From assembly GCA_046291875.1 (NCBI GenBank), contig JBKBSF010000010.1:68134-132133 (forward strand): a DNA stretch of 64,000 nt, given 5' to 3'. Origin of the DNA: SKVR01 sp046291875 (lineage in GTDB: Bacteria; Bacteroidota; Bacteroidia; Bacteroidales; UBA7960). Under the pieces are notes generated by a model. It did no database searches, was not told where the DNA came from, and saw nothing but the letters and a program-made list of their open reading frames with translations. Made by a program: the position numbers and the translations under genes. This document shows positions 29,701 to 37,546 of this stretch, piece by piece (position 1 is the stretch's first letter; each line of letters begins with the position of its first letter).

Positions 29701-30748
29701 CCTTACTGTTGTACCTGGTACCTATACCTACAATGTTGCCAAGACCGGGTTTACTCCGGTATCGTCAACTGTTGTGATAGGGACTGATGCCACACAGGAT
29801 CTTGATATTACTCTCAATTACCTGCGCTATCAGGTTGCACTCAGCAGCAATATCGACAATGCCGGTACCCTTACCGGAGCAGGTGAATACCTGTATGGAC
29901 AGGAAGTGACCATTGTAGCGACACCTGCTACGGGTTATCATTTTGTCCGCTGGGAAGAAAACGGCGCTTTGCTTACCGAACAAACCACTTACACTTTTGA
30001 TATCTTTGCCGATCGCAGTTTCCATGCAATCTTTGCCATCAACACGTACACCATAACAGCCACTGCCGGAGCCAATGGTTCTATTACGCCTGCCGGAGCC
30101 GTTACGGTTGAACACGGGCAAAATCAAACCTTCACCATAGCACCCAACACCGGATATCATATTACCGATGTGGTTGTAAATGGTGCTAGTGTAGGAGCTG
30201 TAAGTACCTATACCTTTGACAATGTAACGGCCAATGCTACCATTCATGCTACTTTTGCCATCAATGTGTATACCGTTACCATTACTTCAGAGGGCAATGG
30301 TGTCATCAATCCCTCTGGCACACTACAGGTAAATCATGGAGGCTCTCAGATGTTTACCCTGGTTCCGGATGCCGATCATCATATTGTTCGTCTGGAGGTC
30401 AATGGTCAGAGTGTAGGAGCTCCTTCGGTTTACAACCTTACCAATGTTACCCAGAACACCACCGTGCATGCAGTATTTGCCTTTAATGTTTCGGTGGGTG
30501 ATGTGGATGCTGGTTTGGGTCTGCAGATCTTCCCCAATCCTGCCTCCCGGTATGTGGTGGTACGCAGCGATGAGCGTTTTAGCCAGATTCGTTTGTACAG
30601 CATCAGCGGGCAGTTGCTGGTAGATGTGGTTGCTGAAGGCAACACGGAACAACAACTGGATGTATCCGACCTGGCACCCGGCAATTACCTGATCCAGGTT
30701 GTTGGCCAATCGGGTAAAGTTTCCACCAAAGTGCTTAGGATTCAATAA
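26711..30748 (+). CDS. Large secreted trypsin-like (S1A) protease with T9SS sorting domain
   Basis: 1345 residues. Signal peptide to about residue 22, propeptide to Lys67, then a complete trypsin domain starting IVGG at 68. The triad is His109 (TASHC), Asp157 (FDIAL) and Ser252 (CQGDSGGPLV). Asp246, six residues before the Ser, is the residue that gives trypsin its Lys/Arg preference. A jelly-roll/cleaved-adhesin-like domain follows (about 310-490), then carboxypeptidase-regulatory-like modules and beta domains, three divergent InlB-type repeats (about 1035-1260, each with a GY/DHH-type core and ending in FA or FAF) and a T9SS type A sorting domain (IFPNPASRYVVVRS to KVLRIQ). It should be exported by T9SS. 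Single gene with its own promoter and terminator. Confidence 0.93.
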   Translation: MKKNFTLFFVAMILFASWNAHGQLFEAGSLKSPDKKYEMELIPSDSPFSDPAYMEAFMARFQRNTDKIVGGDPVSILDYPWQVSVQIAGAGHFCGGTIIDEEWILTASHCLDDPALTPNILRIRAGFTTLNSSEGSIHTVAEFILHPDYVDTGYQFDIALIRLATPLDLSDPAKAKVGRVTQADAAAGMTNPGTMVKVSGWGATSFQGPGSNVLLAIQVPIVGGTASYPPSLITPDMMLAGEAGKDACQGDSGGPLVVADGDWYKVAGVVSWGNGCGLAGFPGVYSRVSFFEDWINQYVISPDPNQFYTFWSEDFGGGQIPNGWVNNVIAGPTNFPGWQWTLTGGAYGGQLNSTTAANGYMKLDSDAHGQSTVAEEADLITSPVDFSAINTQVVFSLEHWARTFGNADIRIYVSTDDFATQTQLYRWHGAPQNQANGPNPLLSKFDITEIVQGQSNVKFKFNWKGKYDYWWLLDDLMIRVENDPIEVNFLVTGNGQPLENAHVFTGYYAQDAYTAADGTASLMLYEGDYPIFALREGFFPYESNITVTDAGLLVTIEMQKIPAPEITVTPDALALSLMQGQSGVLSLTIANPGDADLEYSLLALATSEAKSSSSLWNGETAHYPELTTPAGIIPSFEAGEPGAEIASGSLKSDRLDEIVEIHHDTGYQGNGVGAGASTWISAARFDVEDLSSYYGIYEISQVKYHIRQNTFTNVTVKIWKGGSENGAGTEIYSQDVTSAVVANTWNIHSLPQSIALEAGNEYWFGYSITSTGQFPASADNGPMVAGKGAWIFFNNSWNLLPDLSPTLDFNWNIRAILERQSSPDWIIFDPVSGVVQPEQSAQVNVTLDAANLEVGVHTASIFVINNAGEPVEIPVAFTVTEPLYELTFDVKDENGVAVADAVISLDGVANVAGDYVFEDLPAGVYAYEVSKAGYITAQNNVTVNSTFTYEVILISEGASTVALTVTVHDEFDVPVEGALLQVQGFGSFITNASGQVNLTVVPGTYTYNVAKTGFTPVSSTVVIGTDATQDLDITLNYLRYQVALSSNIDNAGTLTGAGEYLYGQEVTIVATPATGYHFVRWEENGALLTEQTTYTFDIFADRSFHAIFAINTYTITATAGANGSITPAGAVTVEHGQNQTFTIAPNTGYHITDVVVNGASVGAVSTYTFDNVTANATIHATFAINVYTVTITSEGNGVINPSGTLQVNHGGSQMFTLVPDADHHIVRLEVNGQSVGAPSVYNLTNVTQNTTVHAVFAFNVSVGDVDAGLGLQIFPNPASRYVVVRSDERFSQIRLYSISGQLLVDVVAEGNTEQQLDVSDLAPGNYLIQVVGQSGKVSTKVLRIQ

Positions 30749-30788
30749 CCGGCAGTTCAAAAACTTCTGGTCTTTGAAATAATAGTGA

Positions 30789-30820
30789 GGGGTTGTGGCC
30801 ATGGCTGCAGCCCCTTTTTT
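30789..30820 (+). terminator. Intrinsic terminator after the trypsin-like protease gene
   Basis: GGGGTTGTGG (30789-30798) pairs, with G-U pairs, with CTGCAGCCCC (30805-30814) and is followed by six T residues. Confidence 0.8.
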
Positions 30821-30909
30821 CATCCCGGTGATTTTACGGGCAAGGTTTTTGCGTATTCATGGGGAAATGTTTCCGTAGATGCACCGAGGCACTGCCCATT
30901 GATTTGAAG

Positions 30910-30917
30910 TACTTTTG
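30910..30917 (+). promoter_or_regulatory. Candidate -7 element for the DUF1573 gene
   Basis: TACTTTTG matches TAnnTTTG and gives a leader of about 65 nt before the ATG at 30989. No clear -33 box is seen. Confidence 0.45.
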
Positions 30918-30988
30918 CATTTTGGATACAACTTTTTCGGGAGTTGTTCGTATAAAACTTTCACGGTTATTACCAAATCATATCTGTC

Positions 30989-31444
30989 ATGAAAAATCTC
31001 ATTCAAAGATCCGTAGTGGTTCTCTTCGTTATTCTGTTTGCAACCAGCGGTGTTTTTGCACAGCAACGCAGAGGATCAATGCTTACCTTTACCAAAGAAA
31101 TTGCCGATCTGGGTACCCTTTATACCGATGCCCTTGAGCCGGTAAAAATGGAAATAGAATTCACCAATGATGGCAACGAACCTCTTGTGATAACCTTTGT
31201 GAGGGGTTGCTGCGGCACACGCATTATCGATTGGACCAAAGAGCCTGTGTTGCCTGGTGCCAAGGGCACAGTTACCATTGAATTCAGGCTGGCCCCCAGA
31301 CCTCATAATGTGAGCCGCACAGTAAGTGTAATGTCCAATGACCCCGACGGGATGAAAATTTTCCGCATCAGAGGAGAGGTTGCCGAGCGTGCAAATGCTC
31401 CCTTTGGTGCTCAAACCGGTGAGGCGGGCCCCAGGGTGCAATAA
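30989..31444 (+). CDS. DUF1573-family exported protein
   Basis: 151 residues. Signal peptide ending GVFAQ, then an Ig-like DUF1573 domain: ADLGTLYTDALEPVKMEIEFTNDGNEPLVI, the Cys pair in VRGCCGT, and PGAKGTVTIEF followed by RTVSVMSNDPDG. Bacteroidota encode many such small periplasmic or surface beta-sandwich proteins; their role is not established. It is separated by about 195 bases from the next gene and appears monocistronic. Confidence 0.85.
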   Translation: MKNLIQRSVVVLFVILFATSGVFAQQRRGSMLTFTKEIADLGTLYTDALEPVKMEIEFTNDGNEPLVITFVRGCCGTRIIDWTKEPVLPGAKGTVTIEFRLAPRPHNVSRTVSVMSNDPDGMKIFRIRGEVAERANAPFGAQTGEAGPRVQ

Positions 31445-31639
31445 GCCAGCTGACACTTACCCTAAAAGTTAGATACGATAAGATTCTGATCGGATCCTGC
31501 TCTGCAAGGGCTGGCTCAAGGCATTGTATATGGATCTGAGCGAATTGAGGCCCGGTTTTACTATGACCCGGCAAACCTTTTGATATGTTTGGCGTTTTTA
31601 TGTAAATTCGTATCGCAAAAAACGTCAAAACAAAAAGGT

Positions 31640-32785
31640 ATGCAAAAGTCGCTCCCCATTAAGCTATTGTTATGGATCTCAAGGATCCTGTTCGGTGTGG
31701 TTTTCATCTTTTCGGGCTTTGTAAAAGCCATCGATCCGCTGGGTTCGGTATATAAGTTTCAGGATTATTTCCTTGCCTTCAATGCAGAGTGGTTGTTTCC
31801 CACTGCTCTGCCTATGGCTATCCTGCTAAGCAGCCTGGAGTTTCTCATTGGTGCTGCTGTTTTGCTGGGTCTGAAGATGCGATACAGTGCCTGGGGTGGG
31901 TTGCTGTTTATGTTGTTTTTCACCCCACTTACCCTGTATATTGCCATTTTTAATCCGGTATCGGATTGCGGATGCTTCGGCGATGCCCTTGTAATCAGCA
32001 ACTGGGCTACCTTCTACAAGAATATTTTTATTCTCGCTGCAGCAATATTCATTTTTGTGTATCGCAATCAGTTTAAACCCCTTTTGGGCGAAAAAAGGGA
32101 TGGTTATCTTGTGGTAATAATTGCCATAGCCATAGTCTGGCTATCGGTATATTGCCTGCGCAATCTGCCCATCATTGATTTTCGGCCCTGGAAGGTAGGA
32201 AACAATATCAACGAGTTGGTGGTTCCTACACCTGAAGTAGCAGAGGTGTTCCTGATTTACCGAAACAAAGAAACAGGAGAGCGACAGGAGTTTCTTCCAG
32301 CCGAACTGCCCTGGAATGATCAGGCATTTATGGATGCCTGGGAGTATGCAGATCAGCGACGTGTGGTGATACAGGAATTTATAGAGGCCCCCATCAATAA
32401 TTTTATGATCCAGGATGACTATGGATATGACTATACTGAGGCCTATATCGGAAATCCCGATTATCAGTTTCTGGTCATTGCCTACGATCTGAACCGTACT
32501 CATCGTAAAGCGTTTCAACGCAGGATCAATGAGTTTGCTGCCCAGGCTGAACAAAACGGTATTTCTCTTGTCGTGCTTACAGGCAGTGGCTTTGGAACCA
32601 TCGATGTGTTCAGGCATGACATGCAGACCCCTTATCCGTTTTATCAAACCGATGAAATTGCGCTTAAGACCATTATCCGGTCCAACCCTGGATTGGTTCT
32701 GCTAAAAGATGGGGTAGTAAAAGCCAAATGGCACCATCGCAATATACCCACATTCGAAAGGGTGCAGCAGAGATATATGAATTAG
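31640..32785 (+). CDS. DoxX/BT_3928-family membrane protein with thioredoxin-like tail
   Basis: 381 residues from the ATG at 31640; the frame is open to 31580 but lacks an earlier ATG with a better context. The N-terminal half has four to five membrane helices of DoxX/MauE type (SRILFGVVFIFSGFVKAIDP, LSSLEFLIGAAVLLGLKMRY) and the MauE-like motif DCGCFGDAL. The C-terminal half (about 190-381) looks like a periplasmic thioredoxin-fold domain without a CxxC pair. This matches the BT_3928 group of Bacteroidota, for which a role in envelope redox or electron transfer is only suspected. Confidence 0.8.
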   Translation: MQKSLPIKLLLWISRILFGVVFIFSGFVKAIDPLGSVYKFQDYFLAFNAEWLFPTALPMAILLSSLEFLIGAAVLLGLKMRYSAWGGLLFMLFFTPLTLYIAIFNPVSDCGCFGDALVISNWATFYKNIFILAAAIFIFVYRNQFKPLLGEKRDGYLVVIIAIAIVWLSVYCLRNLPIIDFRPWKVGNNINELVVPTPEVAEVFLIYRNKETGERQEFLPAELPWNDQAFMDAWEYADQRRVVIQEFIEAPINNFMIQDDYGYDYTEAYIGNPDYQFLVIAYDLNRTHRKAFQRRINEFAAQAEQNGISLVVLTGSGFGTIDVFRHDMQTPYPFYQTDEIALKTIIRSNPGLVLLKDGVVKAKWHHRNIPTFERVQQRYMN

Positions 32786-32825
32786 CCTGTAAACACAACG
32801 GGCTCAGGCTTTTGAGAGGTTGCCG

Positions 32826-33275
32826 TCAGTGTCTTTTGCTTTGAAAAAAATCGAGCAGAAGCTGGCGGCACTCTTCTTCTCTTACCCCGGTGATAAATTG
32901 TGTTTTAGGATGAAGTATGAGAGAAGAAAACCGGGTAAATCCTCTTTTATCGTCCATGGCTCCGGCCACAATCTTGCCCATCTGCGCCCACTGGCTCGCT
33001 CCTGCACACATGGAGCATGGTTCAAGGGTTACATAAAGGGTACATTCCTTAAGGTATTTACCGCCTAAAAATTCGGACGCTGCCGTGATGGCCTGCATTT
33101 CGGCATGTGCCGTTACATCATTGAGCCGCTCAGTATGATTATGGGCCCGCGCAATGATCTGCCCCTGGCAAACAATTACTGCCCCAATGGGTATTTCATC
33201 CGCATCAAAGGCTTTACGGGCCTCCTTGAGGGCTTCCCCCATGAAAAAGTCGTCAGAAAAAACACTTAGAACCAT
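32826..33275 (-). CDS. tadA: tRNA adenosine(34) deaminase / nucleoside deaminase
   Basis: 149 residues from the ATG at 33275; 16 further codons upstream are open but poorly conserved in type. Cytidine/deoxycytidylate deaminase fold with zinc ligands His57 and the catalytic Glu59 (HAE), and Cys87 and Cys90 (PCSMC). Family members of this length convert A34 to inosine in tRNA-Arg(ACG); some act on guanine or other nucleobases, so the exact substrate is inferred. Convergent with the DoxX gene, 40 bases apart. Confidence 0.9.
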   Translation of the reverse strand: MVLSVFSDDFFMGEALKEARKAFDADEIPIGAVIVCQGQIIARAHNHTERLNDVTAHAEMQAITAASEFLGGKYLKECTLYVTLEPCSMCAGASQWAQMGKIVAGAMDDKRGFTRFSSLILHPKTQFITGVREEECRQLLLDFFQSKRH

Positions 33276-33651
33276 GGCGTTTTTTGTGCAAAGGTAAAGA
33301 ATACCCCCGGCTTTTTTAAGCAAGGGAATTGTAAATGATCAAGTGGAACAATCTTTAGAGAACATTGCATGGCAGAGCGTTCTGGTTTTTAAGAAAGTAC
33401 CGGAATGCAAGTAGGGGTAGCCTCGTCAATCTGGTTTCGTTGTCAAGATGGGTGGGCCTGGGATTGGGCCGGATTATTCAATCCAACCCTGTGTATTGTT
33501 TTATTCTCAGATGATGGGTTAGTTTGAAAACTTTTTCGCTTTCCATTGGTTTCTCCCTTGGGTCAACCTGTTTTGGTGGCCCGGTATCGTTTTTTAGTAT
33601 CCAGCCAGGTGCAACTGGCACAACTTACAATCACTTAACACCTCCTCTTTT
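33276..33651. other. Intergenic region between tadA and the FNR gene
   Basis: About 375 bases separating divergently transcribed genes. I find no gene, no strong hairpin and no full promoter match in it. Confidence 0.5.
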
Positions 33652-34302
33652 ATGTCAATGTTGAGAGTTCAGAAGGTTATCAGCAATACGGAGATTGCGC
33701 CCAATGCTTATTTGCTGAAGTTTGCCCGCGATTTTGATTTTTATGCCGGACAGGTGATCGGTATCAGCCTTGATCCGGGTCAGGAGCCTCGTCTGTACAG
33801 CATTGCCAGCGGGGTTGACATGCCGGAAGTATGGATCCTTTATACCATTAACCCGGAAGGGCTGCTTACGCCCCAGCTACAACATCTTGGGCCTGGCGAC
33901 GAGTTGTATATTACTGAGGTATTTGGGAATTTTCTTTGCCGCGAGCAGGAAGCCATATGGATTGCCACCGGAACAGGCATAGCACCCTTTGCCTCCATGT
34001 TTTTCTCCGGCCAGGGTGAAGGGAAGATCCTTATTCAGGGCAACCGCGAGCAAAGTGGTTTGTATCTTCGCGAATATTTCGAAGACTCTATGCCTGGGCG
34101 GTATTTTGGTTGCTGCAGTCGTCGACGAGCCGATACATGCTTTCATGGCCGGGTTACCGACTTCGTGCAGCAGTGGGAGGGTCTGAAAACCAATATTCCT
34201 TACTATCTTTGCGGAAGTGCCGAAATGGTGGTAGATGTGCGCGATCTGCTCATTGAGCGGGGTGTTCCCTTCGAAAATATCATGGCAGAAATATTCTTTT
34301 AA
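33652..34302 (+). CDS. Ferredoxin/flavodoxin-NADP+ reductase-like flavoprotein
   Basis: 216 residues, somewhat shorter than typical bacterial FNR (about 250). FAD-binding motif RLYSIAS at about residues 48-54, the nucleotide-binding glycine motif ATGTGIAPFASM at about 105-116, and a C-terminal YLCGSAEMVVDVRDLL motif ending in the aromatic pair FF, as in plant-type FNR. It transfers electrons between NADPH and ferredoxin or flavodoxin. rlmN starts 16 bases after its stop, so the two are probably co-transcribed. This makes sense because radical-SAM enzymes such as RlmN need a reduced ferredoxin or flavodoxin. Confidence 0.85.
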   Translation: MSMLRVQKVISNTEIAPNAYLLKFARDFDFYAGQVIGISLDPGQEPRLYSIASGVDMPEVWILYTINPEGLLTPQLQHLGPGDELYITEVFGNFLCREQEAIWIATGTGIAPFASMFFSGQGEGKILIQGNREQSGLYLREYFEDSMPGRYFGCCSRRRADTCFHGRVTDFVQQWEGLKTNIPYYLCGSAEMVVDVRDLLIERGVPFENIMAEIFF

Positions 34303-34317
34303 CCCTTCATTTGGATC

Positions 34318-35376
34318 ATGGAAAAACCCAAAGTTCAGACCCGTGAAATACTGTTCGGAAAAACCCTGACACAATTGGAACAATTGGTGCTGGAGCTGGA
34401 TATGCATCGTTTTACAGCAGCACAGATTGCCGATTGGCTCTACAAAAAGGAAATCAGCAACATCCAGGAGATGAGTAATATCTCCAGGGCTCACCGTCAG
34501 AAGCTGGAAGAACGCTTCGATGTAGGAATATCTGCCCCGGTAAAGGTTCAGGAATCGGTTGATGGCACAAAGAAATATCTGTATCGGAGTTTGCTCGGCA
34601 AATTCATTGAAGCAGCTTATATTCCCGAAAGCAAACGCAATACCCTTTGTGTTTCTTCACAGGTGGGATGCAAAATGGGGTGTTTGTTCTGTATGACAGG
34701 CAAACAGGGTTTTCAGGGGCAACTTTCTGCCGGAGAGATTGTGAACCAGATCCGGAGCCTCCCTGAGTTTAAAAGTCTTACCAACATCGTGTATATGGGT
34801 ATGGGTGAGCCCTTCGATAACCTGGAAAATGTAATGCAAAGCCTTGATATCCTTACCTCCGACTGGGGGTATGGCATGAGCCCCAAGCGCATAACGGTTT
34901 CTACCATCGGTATCATCCCGGCCATGAAAACATTTCTGGAAAACAGCCGGTGCCACCTGGCCGTAAGCCTCCATTCACCTTTTGAGGATGAGAGACGCAA
35001 GCTGATGCCCATCGAGAATGTATATGCACTGCCTGATGTACTCAAAGCAATTCGCGATTTCCCGTTGGGAAAACAGCGCAGGATATCCTTTGAATATATT
35101 GTTTTCAAGGACTTAAATCACTCCGCAAGACATGTAAAAGAACTGGCACGTATCCTCGACGGGATCCGCTGCCGAATCAATTTGCTGTATTTTCACCACA
35201 TCCCCAATACCCCCCTCGAAGCCCCTTCCGATGAGGTTATCCATCAGTTTAAAGAGGCGCTGGAAGCCAAAGGATTGACCACTACCATTCGTAAATCGCG
35301 GGGACAGGATATTTATGCTGCCTGTGGGATGCTGTCTACAAAGGAGTTGTTGAAAAAAAATGCACCTGACCAGTAG
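34318..35376 (+). CDS. rlmN: 23S rRNA A2503 / tRNA A37 C2-methyltransferase (radical SAM)
   Basis: 352 residues, normal for RlmN. The radical-SAM cluster ligands are Cys118, Cys122 and Cys125 (GCKMGCLFCMTG). Further motifs are IVYMGMGEPFDN, ITVSTIGIIPAM, LAVSLHSP and, near the end, SRGQDIYAACGML, whose Cys336 is the conserved cysteine that takes part in methyl transfer; the QDIYAACG motif favours RlmN over its relative Cfr. It acts in the cytoplasm on rRNA and some tRNAs. Second gene of a two-gene unit with the reductase. Confidence 0.96.
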   Translation: MEKPKVQTREILFGKTLTQLEQLVLELDMHRFTAAQIADWLYKKEISNIQEMSNISRAHRQKLEERFDVGISAPVKVQESVDGTKKYLYRSLLGKFIEAAYIPESKRNTLCVSSQVGCKMGCLFCMTGKQGFQGQLSAGEIVNQIRSLPEFKSLTNIVYMGMGEPFDNLENVMQSLDILTSDWGYGMSPKRITVSTIGIIPAMKTFLENSRCHLAVSLHSPFEDERRKLMPIENVYALPDVLKAIRDFPLGKQRRISFEYIVFKDLNHSARHVKELARILDGIRCRINLLYFHHIPNTPLEAPSDEVIHQFKEALEAKGLTTTIRKSRGQDIYAACGMLSTKELLKKNAPDQ

Positions 35377-35569
35377 CTTTGTAATGAGCAGAAAATCAAA
35401 TGTATATGCGTTGTCTTGAAATGGGGGTATGTCATTTTGCCCGCATATATTGCCCTAAGCAGGCGTGTATTTCAGCAGTGCTTCCAGCAAAAAGAAAAAA
35501 AATGTAATTTTATAAATTGCACTTAAGGCATAGTTTGAATGAAACGTTTAATTGATAAAAGGGAATTGT

Positions 35570-36862
35570 ATGTTTAAAGAGATTTTTAATTTGTCTACCA
35601 TTATCCAGATAACTTTAGCTCTGGTGCTGATGTATCTGATCGTACTGTATTTCTTTAAGAACTCCATTCTTTTCAAGATCGGAGTTTCCACTGCTACAGT
35701 AATAATCCTGGCCTCATTTATTTCCAGCACCCAGGTTAAGCTTGGTCCCATACATGTTTTGTGGTCTTTCCCTCTGCAGGCAGCATTGGCCGTTGCTGCA
35801 TATTACTACATCAATCGCATGATCAAACAACCCCTGGTGAATATCATTGATGTGATCAAGAAGGTGAGTAATGGTGATCTGGATATTGAGATAAAAGAAA
35901 CTATTCTGCTGCAAAAGGATGAGATCGGACAGATTGGTCTTGCCATGCAGCAACTTCAGAAGGGCTTGCGCGAAAAGGGTGAGTTTGCCCGAAATATTGG
36001 CGAAGGAAAGCTGGATGAGAAGTTTGAAAAACTCAGTGAAGAGGATGATCTGGGTGAAGCTTTGCTGCAGATGCAGGCCAGCCTGAAGGCGGCTCGTACC
36101 GAAGATGAAAAACGTAAGGCTGAAGATTCGCGCAGAAACTGGATCACCGAAGGACAAGCCCGTTTTGCTGAGATCCTCAGGCAAAATGCTGCCAACGTGG
36201 AGGAGCTTTCCTACAATATTATCAGCAACATGGTCCGCTATATGGACATCAACCAGGGCGGTTTGTTTATTCTCAACGACGAGGACGAGAATGACAAGTT
36301 TCTGGAATTGACAGCCTGCTATGCTTTTGACAGAAGAAAGTTTTTGCAGAAAAGGATCGATATTGGGGAAGGATTGGCAGGAACCTGTTTTATAGAGGGA
36401 GAAACCATTTACATGACCCAGGTGCCCCAGGATTATATCCGCATCACTTCAGGGTTGGGTGACCAAAATCCGGATGCACTGGTTATAGTGCCACTTAAAC
36501 TCAACGAAGAGGTTTTTGGCGTAATGGAGCTGGCCTCTTTTAAGCCGCTTGAGAAACATCAGATTGAATTTGCAGAGAAGGTAGGAGAGATCATTGCTTC
36601 TTCTATCTCCGGACTTCGTATCAATACCAGAACTGCCATGCTGCTCGAGAAATCGCAGCAACAGGCTGAAGAGATGCGTGCCCAGGAAGAAGAGATGCGC
36701 CAGAATATGGAAGAACTCTCGGCTACACAGGAGGCCATGGCGGAGAAAGACCGGGATAGCCAGGAAAAACTTCGCCAGCTGAGTCAGGAAAACGAAGAGC
36801 TACGTGCCCGTCTTAAAACGATGGAGCAAGAGCTGGATACTCTGAAAACTTCGCAGGGTTGA
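35570..36862 (+). CDS. Membrane GAF-domain protein with HAMP-like linker, no output domain
   Basis: 430 residues from the ATG at 35570 (a TTG at 35552 is less likely). Three hydrophobic segments in the first 90 residues, then a HAMP-like region (NRMIKQPLVNIIDVIKKV, GDLDIEI, DEIGQIGLAMQQLQ), a coiled coil, a GAF domain (about 190-350: GGLFILNDEDENDKFLELTACYAF, IDIGEGLAGTCFIEGETIYM) and a long C-terminal coiled coil rich in Glu and Gln. No histidine kinase, GGDEF or methyl-accepting domain follows, so how it signals is unclear; a partner protein binding the coiled coil is one possibility. Confidence 0.8.
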   Translation: MFKEIFNLSTIIQITLALVLMYLIVLYFFKNSILFKIGVSTATVIILASFISSTQVKLGPIHVLWSFPLQAALAVAAYYYINRMIKQPLVNIIDVIKKVSNGDLDIEIKETILLQKDEIGQIGLAMQQLQKGLREKGEFARNIGEGKLDEKFEKLSEEDDLGEALLQMQASLKAARTEDEKRKAEDSRRNWITEGQARFAEILRQNAANVEELSYNIISNMVRYMDINQGGLFILNDEDENDKFLELTACYAFDRRKFLQKRIDIGEGLAGTCFIEGETIYMTQVPQDYIRITSGLGDQNPDALVIVPLKLNEEVFGVMELASFKPLEKHQIEFAEKVGEIIASSISGLRINTRTAMLLEKSQQQAEEMRAQEEEMRQNMEELSATQEAMAEKDRDSQEKLRQLSQENEELRARLKTMEQELDTLKTSQG

Positions 36863-36875
36863 TACGTATGAACTT

Positions 36876-36915
36876 AAAAAAAGAGAGTTTGCCGGTAGGC
36901 AAACTCTCTTTTTTT
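36876..36915. terminator. Bidirectional intrinsic terminator
   Basis: A long stem, AGAGAGTTTGCC and GGCAAACTCTCT around a GGTA loop, is flanked by A residues on the left and T residues on the right, so it can end transcription from both convergent genes (GAF protein and lipoprotein). Confidence 0.93.
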
Positions 36916-36930
36916 ATGGGCTGACAGTTA

Positions 36931-37356
36931 TTATTCCTGGTCATCCAGCCATGCACGCACATTTTTTGAAACCTCATTCATTTTACTTCTTGCCTTGGCA
37001 AGTTTATCTGAAGTCTCTTTGATCACCGTATTCCAGGTTTCAAGCGTGGCATTCTTAACCGTTTGTAGTTCGCCTTCCAGCACCTCTTTCTGGGCTTTCA
37101 GTTCTTCGCGTGCAGCAGTGAGATTGTCGCGCAATTCTCCGGAAGCATTCTCCAGTTGTTGATCTACATAATCAATACGTTCTTGAACATCATTTTTGTA
37201 TTTATTGATATTCTGAATGGTTTGTTGCTTGGTTTCCTCAAGCTTTTGCTTGCTGGCCCTGTCCTGGCCTCCGCCGCAGGAGGTAAATGTAAGTGCCAGC
37301 AAAATGATGGCGCATGCACTTACAAACGCCATGCTTTGTTGTGCTGTTTTTTTCAT
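36931..37356 (-). CDS. Coiled-coil lipoprotein
   Basis: 141 residues from the ATG at 37356; the frame continues upstream to 37623 but into poor coding sequence, and the lipoprotein signal peptide begins at 37356. Lipobox TSCGGG, then almost entirely charged heptad sequence (KQKLEETKQQTIQNINKYK onward), with one Trp near residue 113 and another near the end (ARAWLDDQE-like end). It resembles small periplasmic coiled-coil stress-type proteins, but I do not recognise a specific family. It lies after the permease gene (191-nt gap) on the same strand. Confidence 0.65.
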   Translation of the reverse strand: MKKTAQQSMAFVSACAIILLALTFTSCGGGQDRASKQKLEETKQQTIQNINKYKNDVQERIDYVDQQLENASGELRDNLTAAREELKAQKEVLEGELQTVKNATLETWNTVIKETSDKLAKARSKMNEVSKNVRAWLDDQE

Positions 37357-37546
37357 GACCTTAAGTTTTTTTGGTTTGTAAATGGTTTTAAAAATATGCA
37401 CAGTGTTGTGGGCTTTCCTTTTGTTTCCCAGTCTGGCTGCTTTTCTGCAGTAAAGTGCATTATAATTGAACCTGTCACGAAAATAAGAAAAATATGGTGT
37501 ATTCTGAAATGGAATGCAAAAAATGCTTGTGTGGCATCCACCTTTT

